Made by a program: the position numbers and the translations under genes. DNA of 64,000 nt from Woronichinia naegeliana WA131 (GTDB lineage: Bacteria; Cyanobacteriota; Cyanobacteriia; Cyanobacteriales; Microcystaceae). The notes beneath the pieces were generated by a model that was not told the DNA's origin, searched no databases, and worked only from the letters and a program-made list of their open reading frames with translations. The stretch lies in the NCBI GenBank assembly GCA_025370055.1, contig CP073041.1, forward strand, positions 3,906,001-3,970,000. Direction: 5' to 3'. Position 1 is the stretch's first letter, and the number at the start of each line of letters is the position of its first letter. This document shows positions 54,534 to 63,105 of the stretch, in pieces.

Positions 54534-55721
54534 GGGAGCATCCCAAATTTGCAGTAAGTATAAATGCTTAGTTACAAAGAAGGGAAAAGGGGATAATCTA
54601 AAAAGTTATAAAAATTGGAGTACAAAAAATGAACGTTGAAGATAAGCAAAAATTAGACGACCATCTCAAAGCTATCGCAGAAATCATGGTCAGAAATACG
54701 CAAAAAGAAGACTTGAAAAGCTTTGAAAGTATAGAACTAGCGGTACGAGAGCAAATGTTGACGGTCGTAAGTCCAGCTATTGGCCGTTTTTTTTGTGAAA
54801 CAGCAACAGGAACAAAAGCAGGAAGAGAAAGAACAGTGGACAGTATTATCGGAAAAGTAAAAATTACAGAAAAACAGGCGAAAAAGCTAGGGTTAGAAAA
54901 AAATAAACAAGTGAGTCCTTATTTAGAAAAATGCTGCTTAAATATTGTAGCCTGTGAGTCATTTGAGAGAGGAGAAAAAACAATCAAGATGACGACGGGA
55001 ATGTCCATCTCAAAAAGCAGTCAACACCGATTAGCATTAGGGTATGAATTTCAAGAAGCTCAAGGTAAAGGGAAAATAGAAAGTCTAAGCATAGATGGCG
55101 GAACAGTAAGAATACGAACGAGCGTAGGCGAAGAAAGTATCTGGAAAAATTATAAAGCAGTAAGCTTACATGGTCAGGTATGTGCGGCATTTTTTCAAGC
55201 GCAGGAAGAATTAATCGCTTGGACAAATAATCAACCATTAGCGAGAGTAGTAACTTGCTTAGGAGATGGACATGATGGGATTTGGAATCTGATAGAAAAG
55301 ATAAGGGATAAAGACGAAAGAAGGGAAGTATTGGATTGGTATCACTTGGTGGAAAATATCCATAAAGTGAAAGTTTCAAAAAAGGTAAAGAGGCAAATAG
55401 AGACGTACTTATGGCAAGGGGAGCAAGATTCAGCAATTAAAGAATTGAACGGTTCAAAACAAAAGGAAGCAATTAACTTCATCAATTATATGAAGAAACA
55501 TGAAAGCAGAATGCCAGATTATGGACTCTATCAAGACTTAGGTATCTGCATTGGCTCAGGAAGTGTAGAGTCAAAAATCAAACAAATTGGCAAGAGAATA
55601 CAAATAGCAGGGGCTTGTTGGAAGTCAGAAAACGTTCCTCAAATATTGAGATTACGCTGTGCTTATCTCAATGAAGCTATTGCCTGAGTACTTTTACTCA
55701 TTGCAAATCTGGGATGCTCCC
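54534..55721 (+). mobile_element. ISKra4-M element
   Basis: 1188 bp with ends GGGAGCATCCCAAATTTGCA and, inverted, GGGAGCATCCCAGATTTGCA. The left flank is the methyltransferase gene and the right flank is the 3' part of IS5-like-c. No target duplication, so one flank was exchanged. Confidence 0.9.
54629..55687 (+). CDS. ISKra4 family transposase (ISKra4-M), intact
   Basis: 352 residues: MNVEDKQKLDDHLKAIAEIM, ESIELAVREQMLTVVSPAIG, then a catalytic region with IESLSIDGGTVRIRTSVGEE (Asp), ARVVTCLGDGHDGIWNLIEK (Asp), VLDWYHLVENIHKV and LGICIGSGSVESKIKQIGKR (Glu). This belongs to the ISKra4 subgroup with shorter transposases, distinct from ISKra4-K. No lesion visible. Confidence 0.88.
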   Translation: MNVEDKQKLDDHLKAIAEIMVRNTQKEDLKSFESIELAVREQMLTVVSPAIGRFFCETATGTKAGRERTVDSIIGKVKITEKQAKKLGLEKNKQVSPYLEKCCLNIVACESFERGEKTIKMTTGMSISKSSQHRLALGYEFQEAQGKGKIESLSIDGGTVRIRTSVGEESIWKNYKAVSLHGQVCAAFFQAQEELIAWTNNQPLARVVTCLGDGHDGIWNLIEKIRDKDERREVLDWYHLVENIHKVKVSKKVKRQIETYLWQGEQDSAIKELNGSKQKEAINFINYMKKHESRMPDYGLYQDLGICIGSGSVESKIKQIGKRIQIAGACWKSENVPQILRLRCAYLNEAIA

Positions 55722-56643
55722 GAAAAGGAACAAAAAAACAACTAGGATATATAAAAAGAAACTTGTCTGATATAGAAAAAATGATAGAAGAGGGAGCAAA
55801 GTTAGAAAAACTAACGAAAAAAGAGCAAGAAGAGCTTGTAACGATAGGAAAAGTGTATGAGCAACAGTTAGAAATGTATGAAAAAAAGACAAATAAAGTA
55901 GAAAACAGAATTGTGAGTGTAAGCCAACCTCACGTGCGTCCAATAGTGCGTGGAAAAGCGGGAAAAGCAGTAGAGTTTGGAGCTAAAATATCGGCAAGTA
56001 ATGTGAATGGCTTTGTCTTCTTAGACAAATTAAGTTGGGATAATTACAACGAATCGGGAGATTTACAAGCGCGAATAGAAGAATATAAAAGGGAAACAGG
56101 ATGTTATCCGGAATCGGTTCATGTGGATAAAATCTATCGAACAAAAGCGAATCGAGCTTATTGTAAAGAAAGGGATATAAGAATGAGTGGTCCCCGATTG
56201 GGAAGACCGCCGAAAGAGGTGAGCAAAGAAAAAAAGAAAGAGGCACGCTCAGATGAAAGAGTGCGTAATGCCATTGAGGGTAAATTCGGACAGGGAAAGA
56301 GGAAATTTAGTCTTGGTCGAGTGATGGCCAAACTACCTGAGACCTCGGAAACGGTAATTGCGATGAACTTTTTGGTAATGAATCTTTCTACTCTACTTCA
56401 GAAGACAAAAAAGAAAACAAAAAGTAAAAAGTTGTAGAGTCGTTTTTCTTGTGAAAAATGGTGTTAATTTTCCTCTCTTTTGTGAGGAGTGATTTGTGTT
56501 GACCTTTTTAGACAGAAAGGAACAATAGATTAAACAAAATCTGTATTTTGATTTGTTTCCATAAGGATAAGTTATCTATGCTTTTTCAGTCCATACTTCC
56601 CTAACCCACATTTCTTTCGTTTTTTGACTTTTTCAGCAAGCCC
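55722..56643 (+). mobile_element. IS5-like copy c, 3' part (inverted relative to its 5' part)
   Basis: It begins at GAAAAGGAACAAAAAAAC and ends with the right TIR at 56643, followed by the duplication TACATA (56644-56649). The matching 5' part lies at 61347-62030 on the other strand, bounded by TATGTA, the same site inverted. It encodes transposase residues from GTKKQLGYIK to the C-terminus (ending at 56437, with an extra KKT repeat near the end). Confidence 0.88.
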
Positions 56644-56887
56644 TACATAACAGAAAGACTGGACTTTATGCGGCTAAGAAAACATTATACAATTCGTTAT
56701 GAAGAAAAGATTTATGAGCAAGTAAAAAAGAAAAATGTAGAAGAGGTAAGGCAAGAAGAAGAAATAAGTTGGGGAACATTGGAATCAATATTTGAAGAGT
56801 ATGCAAAGCAGGCAGAAAAGAAGGAATGGGAATTACCAGAAAAGATAAGTTTAGACGAATTTAGTAATAGAAAAGGAAAAAAAGACT
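56644..56887 (+). mobile_element. ISL3-1 copy c, middle fragment
   Basis: It continues ISL3-1c from the TACATA duplication (transposase residues ITERLDFMRLRKHY to SNRKGKK) until ISL3-3 inserts at AAAAGACT (56880-56887). The 5' part is at 62031-62345 on the opposite strand. The 3' part is not in the window. Confidence 0.85.
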
Positions 56888-58347
56888 GGCTCTACCGAAC
56901 TTATGAGGTAAAACTAGATTATAAAACTTCAATAAAGTTCATGGGAAGTTTATGCTATAATTGCTGTAATCCTTTCTCAGAAATGGTTTTAAAGCATAAT
57001 ATAAAGTTTTGGATTTTCTCCAAAAGCATTTTATTGCCTTTCAGTTATCATTGTATTTTAATAAAGTTAACCTATGCCTTCTAATAGTGAATTAAGCCTT
57101 TTAACTAAATGTTTAGACTTAGATGATGTAAAAGTCATCAATTTTGGATTCATACCTGAGTTCGGTCTAGTCATTTCAGTGGAGAATAAATGTCCAATAG
57201 TAGAATGCCCTAAATGTCAAAGCAAAACGGGTAGAGTAAATAGAAATGATAGCCAGTTGATTAGAGATTTACCGATGATGGGTAAAATGGTTCATTTAAA
57301 TATTAATCGTCGTCAAATGAGATGTCAAAAGTGCGGTCATAAATTTGTCGAAGAATTAAGCTATGTGAAGAAAAACAGAAAATTTACCAATAGAATGGTA
57401 GAGAAGATTATCAAAGAAGTCATCAATAGTGACATAAAAAATACAGCGCTCAATAATGAAGTGAGTGAGCAAGAAATTCAAACAATGCTAAAAGACAAAG
57501 GAGAAGAACTAAAAAAGGGGAAGCCAGTAGGGCTGAAAAAGTTAGGGATAGATGAAATAGCGTTAGAAAAAGGTAAGCAGAATTATTGTGCAGTATTAGT
57601 AAATATAGAAACGGGGGAGCTGTTAGGGATATTAGAAAAGCGAAACAAGGAAGAATTGATAAAATACATGAAAGAATGGGGGGAAGAAGTGCTTTTAGGT
57701 ATTGAGGAGGTAAGCATAGATATGTGGAGACCCTATCAAAAAGTGGCGGAAGAAATGATGCCAGAAGCGGAGGTAGTGGTGGATAGATTTCATGTAATGA
57801 AGCAGATTAATGAGGAGTTAGATAAAGCGAGAAGAAGTGCGAAAAGAGAAATGGAATTAAGGATCAAAAAAGCAAAAAACAAAAAGAAGAAACAGGAATT
57901 AAAAAGCCAGTTAGAAATACTTAAAAATAGCAAATATGTCTTACTGAAAAATCGGGAAGACTTGGAAGAAGAAGAGGTGAAAAAAATGGATGATATCCTC
58001 AAAAATTATGAGGAGCTGGGGAGTACGTATCGCCTAAAAGAAAAGCTAAGACAGATATTTAACACCTGTGAAAACTGGGCGGATGGTTTATTAAGAATAA
58101 CCAACTGGATGCGAAAAGCGATATACTATTTACCGAAGAGTTGTGGGGTAATAAGAAGATGGTTAGGGGAGATAGTGGCTTATTTTGATAATAGAACAAC
58201 TCAAGGGGTTGTAGAAGGAATAAATAATAAGCTAAAGGTAATTAAGAGACGCAGTTATGGGTTTAGAAACTTCGACAACTTTGTGCTACGATGTGAGCTA
58301 AGTTTTGCTTCTGTTTCTTAATTTTACCTAGCAACTCTGGTAGAACC
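56888..58347 (+). mobile_element. ISL3-3 element
   Basis: 1460 bp with ends GGCTCTACCGAACTTATGAG and, inverted, GGTTCTACCAGAGTTGC, flanked by AAAAGACT on the left and AAAAGAC (58348-58354) on the right, where ISKra4-N begins. Confidence 0.85.
57074..58321 (+). CDS. ISL3 family transposase (ISL3-3), intact
   Basis: 415 residues. The N-terminal zinc fingers are IVECPKCQSKTGRV and RQMRCQKCGHKFVEEL. A helix-turn-helix region follows, then the catalytic blocks KKLGIDEIALEKGKQNYCAV (Asp), EEVSIDMWRPYQKVAEEMMP with VVDRFHVMKQINEELDKARR (Asp), a lysine-rich coiled coil (residues 250-300), and TTQGVVEGINNKLKVIKRRS (Glu), ending in YGFRNFDNFVLRCELSF. Full length for ISL3 and no lesion. Confidence 0.9.
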   Translation: MPSNSELSLLTKCLDLDDVKVINFGFIPEFGLVISVENKCPIVECPKCQSKTGRVNRNDSQLIRDLPMMGKMVHLNINRRQMRCQKCGHKFVEELSYVKKNRKFTNRMVEKIIKEVINSDIKNTALNNEVSEQEIQTMLKDKGEELKKGKPVGLKKLGIDEIALEKGKQNYCAVLVNIETGELLGILEKRNKEELIKYMKEWGEEVLLGIEEVSIDMWRPYQKVAEEMMPEAEVVVDRFHVMKQINEELDKARRSAKREMELRIKKAKNKKKKQELKSQLEILKNSKYVLLKNREDLEEEEVKKMDDILKNYEELGSTYRLKEKLRQIFNTCENWADGLLRITNWMRKAIYYLPKSCGVIRRWLGEIVAYFDNRTTQGVVEGINNKLKVIKRRSYGFRNFDNFVLRCELSFASVS

Positions 58348-58354
58348 AAAAGAC

Positions 58355-59624
58355 GGGAGCATCTCACCTTTGCAATAAGTAGAAATACTTAACGAGGTAA
58401 ATGAAAGAGTCAAAAAAGGTAATCATTTAAATAGGAACAGCGATGACGAAGGACTTGTGGTACATTGTCAGAATTCCAACTCGCACCAGTAATTTTAAGA
58501 CGATGACCAATTTGTTTAACTTGAGATTCGACAGAGCCAGAGCCAATGGAAATGCCCTCTGCCTGCAAATAACCATAATTGACAATCCGATGTTTATGCT
58601 TGTTTAAATAAATGATAAAATTCTCAGCTTGAGGCTCTGACCATCCCTCAAAACAGGAGATAGCGGCATCCACTTCACCCGTCCAAAGAAAAGACTTGAC
58701 CTCCTCAATTCGCTGGAATGACCCCCCAACTTTATAGAGGTTTTCAATTAAGTGATACCAGTCCAAAATTTCAATTCGCTCATGTTTCTGTCCTATCTCA
58801 CGAAATAAGTTCCAGATACCATCATGTCCATCTCCCAAACAAATTAAAGGCTTAGCCAAAATTTGAGAATTAACCAAATCTAATAAAGCCGAGTTATCTT
58901 GAAAAAAGGCAGCTACCCCCAATTGATGAAAACTGACTCCTTTATAATCACGCCAAATTAAGGGTTCTCCCTTGGGAGTTCTGAGTCGTACCTTCCCACC
59001 ATCTATGCTAATTTCTTCGACTTCTGTGTTAGAGGGTAATTCTTCAAAATGATAGCGATGTACAAGGCGTTGTTGCGTACTGTGAGAAACAGCAATTCCC
59101 GTCAATGATTGGATTTTCTTAGCTGCTTTTTCATAAGACTCATCGCCACTCAGTAGCAAACAGTTCTTCTCTAACATTGGACTCATCTGAGTTCGAGGCT
59201 TTAGTTCTAATTTCTTCGCTTGTTTTTCTGTAATGGGCAATTCCCCCAAAATACTTTTTACTGTTCGTATCCGACCTGTGGTTTCCTCGGTACTTGTTTT
59301 GACAAAAAAATACCTATTTCTGGGTTGACATACTGAATCATTAAGTCTCTGACAGTCTCCTCTATTTCGCCCAAATTATTAAATGTTTTAACTTGAGATT
59401 GTTGATAGAGACATTCTCCCAACTCTTGACATAACTCTTGAATCCTTTTTTCATTTTCTGATAACACTGATAACATGAGATTGTTCCTCAATTGGGATAG
59501 ATTTTGGAAAGTGGGTCTCGACTATTATACTCTCATTTCTTTTTTTGATAAAGTTCGATAAAGTTCAAAGTCTTATTTTTCTGCCCATAAGTATTAATAC
59601 TTATTGCATAAGTGAGATGCTCCC
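58355..59624 (-). mobile_element. ISKra4-N copy 1
   Basis: 1270 bp with ends GGGAGCATCTCACCTTTGCA and, inverted, GGGAGCATCTCACTTATGCA. Its transposase is frameshifted. It directly abuts a partial second copy in opposite orientation (59625-59985). Confidence 0.85.
58410..59474 (-). pseudogene. ISKra4 family transposase (ISKra4-N), poly-T frameshift
   Basis: The N-terminal part (MLSVLSENEKRIQELCQELG ... VNPEIGIF) and the catalytic part (ILGELPITEKQAKKLELKPR ... ISIGSGSVESQVKQIGHRLK) are in different frames. At about 59304-59310 the coding strand has seven T; eight would read GIFFVKTSTEETTGRIRTVK and restore continuity. Otherwise the catalytic residues (EEISIDGGKVRLRTPKG, CLGDGHDGIWNLFREIG) are intact. 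Confidence 0.82.
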
Positions 59625-59985
59625 CAGCGAATTGAGGAGGTCAAGTCTTTTCTTTGGACGGGTGAAGTGGATGCCGCTATCTCCTGTTTTGAGGGATGGT
59701 CAGAGCCTCAAGCTGAGAATTTTATCATTTATTTAAACAAGCATAAACATCGGATTGTCAATTATGGTTATTTGCAGGCAGAGGGCATTTCTATTGGCTC
59801 TGGCTCTGTCGAATCTCAAGTTAAACAAATTGGTCATCGTCTTAAAATTACTGGTGCGAGTTGGAATTCTGACAATGTACCACAAGTACTTCGTCATCGC
59901 TGTTCCTATTTAAATGATTACCTTTTTTGACTCTTTCATTTACCTCGTTAAGTATTTCTACTTATTGCAAAGGTGAGATGCTCCC
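59625..59985 (+). mobile_element. ISKra4-N copy 2, right-hand third
   Basis: It encodes the transposase C-terminus (GEVDAAISCFEGWSEPQAEN ... HRCSYLNDYLF, ending at 59930) and finishes with the right TIR at 59985. The left two thirds are absent, replaced by copy 1 in inverted orientation. Confidence 0.85.
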
Positions 59986-60095
59986 CCCTTTTCTTCTTTC
60001 TTTTTTTGACACACGACGTTTTTTTGCTATGGCTAAGTACTCTTTTCTTGCCACTTCCCTATAAGTCCTCGGCTTTTCTTTCCTTTTCTCTTTTA
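59986..60095 (-). mobile_element. IS5-like copy c, middle piece
   Basis: 110 bp of the IS5-like transposase gene (residues KRKEKPRTYREVARKEYLAI ... KERRK) between ISKra4-N copy 2 and ISL3-2. It joins the 5' part (61347-62030) once ISL3-2 and its duplication CTCTTTTA are removed. Its left break (GAAAAGG) matches the break of the 3' part at 55722. Confidence 0.85.
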
Positions 60096-61346
60096 GGTTC
60101 TTCTGGCTTTGCGGTAGAAGATGTATAATAAGATACACTATATGAGGATGGCATCAATGTTATTTTTTCTAGAAAATCTGGTAGATTTGCCAAAGGTAAA
60201 CATAAGAAATGTGATTCAAGAGGGAAAACAAGCGTTTTTAATACTGAGTTGTCAAGAGGAAGAAGTCAAATGTAATTATTGTGGTAGCTTAACGGATGAA
60301 TTACATCAGACGAACAGTGTATTAGTAAGGGACTTGTCTATCTCTGGTCAAATGGTATATCTGAAAGTCCCTCGTCGTAAATTTTACTGTAAAGATTGTC
60401 AAAGGTTTTTTACAGAAAATCTAGAATTTATGGAAGCCCGTAGGAAATACACAGTGAGGTATGAAGAATATATTTATGGACGAGTAAATGTGAGCAGTGT
60501 GGAACAAGTAGGTAGAGAGGAATCTCTATCATGGGATCAAGTGAATGGAATTTACCAACGTCAATGTGAAGCTAAAAAAAAAGATTGGCAAGGAGTAAAA
60601 CACCTCGGGATGGATGAAATAGCGAAACGAAAAGGTCATCAGAATTTTGTAACAGTGTTAGGAGATATAGAGAAAGGAGAATTAATAGAAGTGATAGATA
60701 GTCATCAACAAGATAAAATCATCGAAGTGCTGATGGAGAAAGAATTAGAGGTGAGGGAAGGAGTAGAACAAGTGAGTGTAGATATGTGGGGAGGATTTCC
60801 TAAAGTAATAGAAAAAGTATTTCCGAATGCAGTAATTGTAACAGATAGATTTCATGTAATGAAGGCGTTGAATGAAGAATTGAATAAAATCCGTAAACAG
60901 ACAAAATTGAATGTAAAAATCAAGGGAGAAAAGTGGCTATTATTAAAAAATAAAGAAGACCTAAAAGAGGAAGAGTTAGAAAAACTAGAATTGGTGTTAA
61001 AGCAATCTGCTCGTTTGCGTAAAGCGTATGAATATAAAGAGTCATTTAGAGAGATATATGAAAAAGTAAATGATAAGGAAGAAGGAAGATTAAAATTTAC
61101 AGAATGGTTAGAGAATGCAAAGAGCATTTATACAGATGTAATTAGCACAATTCGTAGGAATTTGGACTCTATTTGTAACTACTTTTTGAGTCGAACGACG
61201 AATGGGGCAATGGAAGGCATCAATAATCGTCTTAAACTAATCAAGCGTCAAGCTTATGGATTTATGAACTTTGATAATATGCGAAATCGTTTTTTAGCTT
61301 GCTTTTCATGATAAGCTTTAATTATCACTCTTTGTTCAGGAGAACC
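60096..61346 (+). mobile_element. ISL3-2 element, intact
   Basis: 1251 bp with ends GGTTCTTCTGGCTTTGC and, inverted, GGTTCTCCTGAACAAAG, flanked by CTCTTTTA (60088-60095 and 61347-61354) in IS5-like-c. Confidence 0.92.
60121..61311 (+). CDS. ISL3 family transposase (ISL3-2), intact
   Basis: 396 residues; a later ATG at 60157 (MLFFLENLVDLPKV) aligns better with the ISL3-1 start and may be the true one. Zinc-binding pairs VKCNYCGSLTDEL and RKFYCKDCQRFF, then VKHLGMDEIAKRKGHQNFVT (Asp), EQVSVDMWGGFPKVIEKVFP with VTDRFHVMKALNEELNKI (Asp), and TTNGAMEGINNRLKLIKRQA (Glu) with YGFMNFDNMRNRFLACFS. It is a sister of ISL3-1 at roughly half identity. No lesion. Confidence 0.9.
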   Translation: MYNKIHYMRMASMLFFLENLVDLPKVNIRNVIQEGKQAFLILSCQEEEVKCNYCGSLTDELHQTNSVLVRDLSISGQMVYLKVPRRKFYCKDCQRFFTENLEFMEARRKYTVRYEEYIYGRVNVSSVEQVGREESLSWDQVNGIYQRQCEAKKKDWQGVKHLGMDEIAKRKGHQNFVTVLGDIEKGELIEVIDSHQQDKIIEVLMEKELEVREGVEQVSVDMWGGFPKVIEKVFPNAVIVTDRFHVMKALNEELNKIRKQTKLNVKIKGEKWLLLKNKEDLKEEELEKLELVLKQSARLRKAYEYKESFREIYEKVNDKEEGRLKFTEWLENAKSIYTDVISTIRRNLDSICNYFLSRTTNGAMEGINNRLKLIKRQAYGFMNFDNMRNRFLACFS

Positions 61347-62030
61347 CTCTTTTATTTCTTCATACAGCTTATCTATTATTTTTTCTGTTTTTTCTCTGGC
61401 ATCATTCAATATTCCTATATCCGTTGGATATTTTATATCTGCTGGTGTACAAGTCGCATCTAACAATAACTTTCCTTCATTTTCTTTTTTTTCTGACGCT
61501 ACACCCGTCGCTTTTTTTTCTATTTCTTTATTAATTTTATTTATTAATTCCATTCCTATTTTTTTACGAAAATGAACCATCATTGACGCATTAAATGCTT
61601 CTTTGCTACTATAGCTTTCCATTCCTATAAAGTACTGTAAATAAGGGTTCTCTTTTATTTGTTCTACTGTTTCTCTGTCACTTTTTCCTGAAATTTCTTT
61701 GATAATTAATGCTCCTAATGCCATTCTAAATGATTTGGCTGGGGCTCCTTTTTTTTCTGTGAAGTTTTTTGCATATTCTTCCTCATATTCTTCCCAGGGA
61801 ATCATTTTTGACATTTCTATCCAACGATTTTCTTCGTCTAACTGCCCGCCGAACAGATTTTTCAAGTTTTCTGGTGTTTCAATTGAGTACTGTTGCTTTC
61901 GGTACATCTGCTTTCTCTCTTCTTAATGCAATGGTTTTGAGGCATTCTACCCTATTTTCGTGCATTCTAGCGGTTCTTAATTCGCCTACTATTTTTCTCC
62001 GTAAAGGTTTCAGCTTTTTTCAGCAAGCCC
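61347..62030 (-). mobile_element. IS5-like copy c, 5' part
   Basis: It runs from the left TIR at 62030 (flanked by TATGTA, 62031-62036) to the ISL3-2 target. It encodes transposase residues from ATG 61907 (MYRKQQYSIETPENLKNLFG) through LLLDATCTPADIKYP to EEIKE with the eight-A run intact. It therefore preserves the undamaged 5' half that copies a and b have lost. Confidence 0.88.
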
Positions 62031-62345
62031 TATGTATTTCTGACATTTTTCACAATGGAACTGGCGGCGGGGCACTTCCAGATATACTTTCTTTCCCAAT
62101 AGGGATAAATCCCGAACCAAATTATATTCTATTTGATTTATATCTTCCAATTCTTTATGACAATTTGGACATTCCATTACTTCGTTTTTCATTTTTAATT
62201 TTAAGAACAAAGCACCATCTATTTCTCGATAGTTTACGACTGTTACCTTTGGCAAACCTAGTAGCTCATCCAAGTTTATCCACATACTCCACCTCCTACT
62301 GTGGTATTACTATTATACACTTTCCACACAGTTGGGGGAAGAGCC
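62031..62345 (-). mobile_element. ISL3-1 copy c, 5' part, inserted in a mazF-like gene
   Basis: The left TIR ends at 62345 (inverted GGCTCTTCCCCCAACTGTGT). The transposase N-terminus (ATG 62285, MWINLDELLGLPKVTVVNYR ...) runs to CEKCQKY, where IS5-like-c is inserted at TATGTA. The element interrupts a MazF-type toxin gene after its seventh codon. Confidence 0.88.
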
Positions 62346-62366
62346 ATAAATCTCACCACGTTTCAT
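62346..62366 (-). pseudogene. First seven codons of a MazF/PemK-type toxin
   Basis: ATG AAA CGT GGT GAG ATT TAT encodes MKRGEIY, the classic MazF N-terminus. It overlaps the end of the upstream antitoxin frame and is cut off by the left end of ISL3-1c at 62345. The rest of the toxin is not in the window. Confidence 0.65.
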
Positions 62367-62584
62367 CACTGAGTCCATCTCCTGCCGTATTTTCCCAGGT
62401 TGAATCAATTTCAAGGGAGGCTTCTCGATAGGCTTCTTCTAATTCGCGTAAGCGCAATAACTGATAACTGAAGAGCTTCGGAGATTACCTGAGAACGGGA
62501 GCGACAACCTGTGCTGTTTTGATAATGGTCTAGGAACGCTACCATTTCTGGCGGTAAGGAAATTGATATTTTTTGCGACTGCAT
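62353..62584 (-). pseudogene. Ribbon-helix-helix antitoxin (MazE/CopG-like), frameshifted by a 7-bp duplication
   Basis: From ATG 62584: MQSQKISISLPPEMVAFLDH and NSTGCRSRSQVISEALQL form the ribbon-helix-helix DNA-binding fold. At that point CAGTTAT is tandemly repeated (CAGTTATCAGTTAT, about 62458-62471), shifting the frame. Without the repeat the protein continues LRLRELEEAYREASLEIDST and ends NTAGDGLSDETW with TGA at 62353, overlapping the toxin start. The upstream frame to 62608 has no ribosome site. Both members of this pair are therefore inactivated. Confidence 0.78.
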
Positions 62585-62609
62585 GGTATGACTGACAGGT
62601 AGGAACACG

Positions 62610-62862
62610 ACACCATCATATCCTTTTTCGCGCGATCGCCGCCTTCAATTCCAAGCAAGCAAGTAATGGTGTTTTTTCAAGAAAAGAGCATAGTACCACC
62701 GCACTTTACATTTCCCAAAAGACATCACGGTTTTAATTTAATCAATAAGAAAACAGCGATCGCACTTTAATATTTTCTTAGGGCGATCGCGGTTTTAAAG
62801 TTTAATCAACAAGAAGACAGCGATCTCACTTTCAACAGCCAAAGCGATCGCAGTTTTAAACT
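62610..62862. repeat. HIP1-rich interspersed repeats
   Basis: Repeating units of about 60-70 bp of the form GCGATCGCACTTTAA ... GCGATCGCGGTTTTAAAGTT followed by TAATCAACAAGAAGACA appear three times with small changes. The same units occur at 63500-63650 and 28130-28220. No gene. Confidence 0.65.
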
Positions 62863-63105
62863 TTAATCAATTAATTGTGCTTCTACTAAAGATAATGGGA
62901 CAGTCGGGCGTTTTCTGCGATCGCTAATCATTTGCCAAAATTGTGCTGACAATTGCAAGTTTAATTGCTCTGGCTCAGAGTTTTCTAATCCTAACAAAAG
63001 AGCGATCGGTTTACCGTTGTCAGTGATCAGGATTTGTTCTCCTTGAGCAGAGCGTATATAGTCCTGTACTTGCTCTGATAGTTGTTCTAGGGTTAGTTGT
63101 TTCAT
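62863..63105 (-). CDS. Phd/YefM family antitoxin
   Basis: 80 residues: MKQLTLEQLSEQVQDYIRSA, then GEQILITDNGKPIALLLGL, the Phd beta-hairpin signature, and a variable C-terminal helix that would wrap the toxin. The ATG overlaps the last base of the upstream toxin stop (63105), so the order is toxin then antitoxin, the reverse of most Phd/RelE pairs. It should neutralise the RelE-like protein and repress the shared promoter; inferred from family. Confidence 0.82.
   Translation of the reverse strand: MKQLTLEQLSEQVQDYIRSAQGEQILITDNGKPIALLLGLENSEPEQLNLQLSAQFWQMISDRRKRPTVPLSLVEAQLID

Noticed and set aside
62585-62608. Eight-codon N-terminal extension of the antitoxin frame
   Set aside because: No ribosome site and the conserved fold begins at MQSQKISISL; the ATG at 62584 is the natural start.
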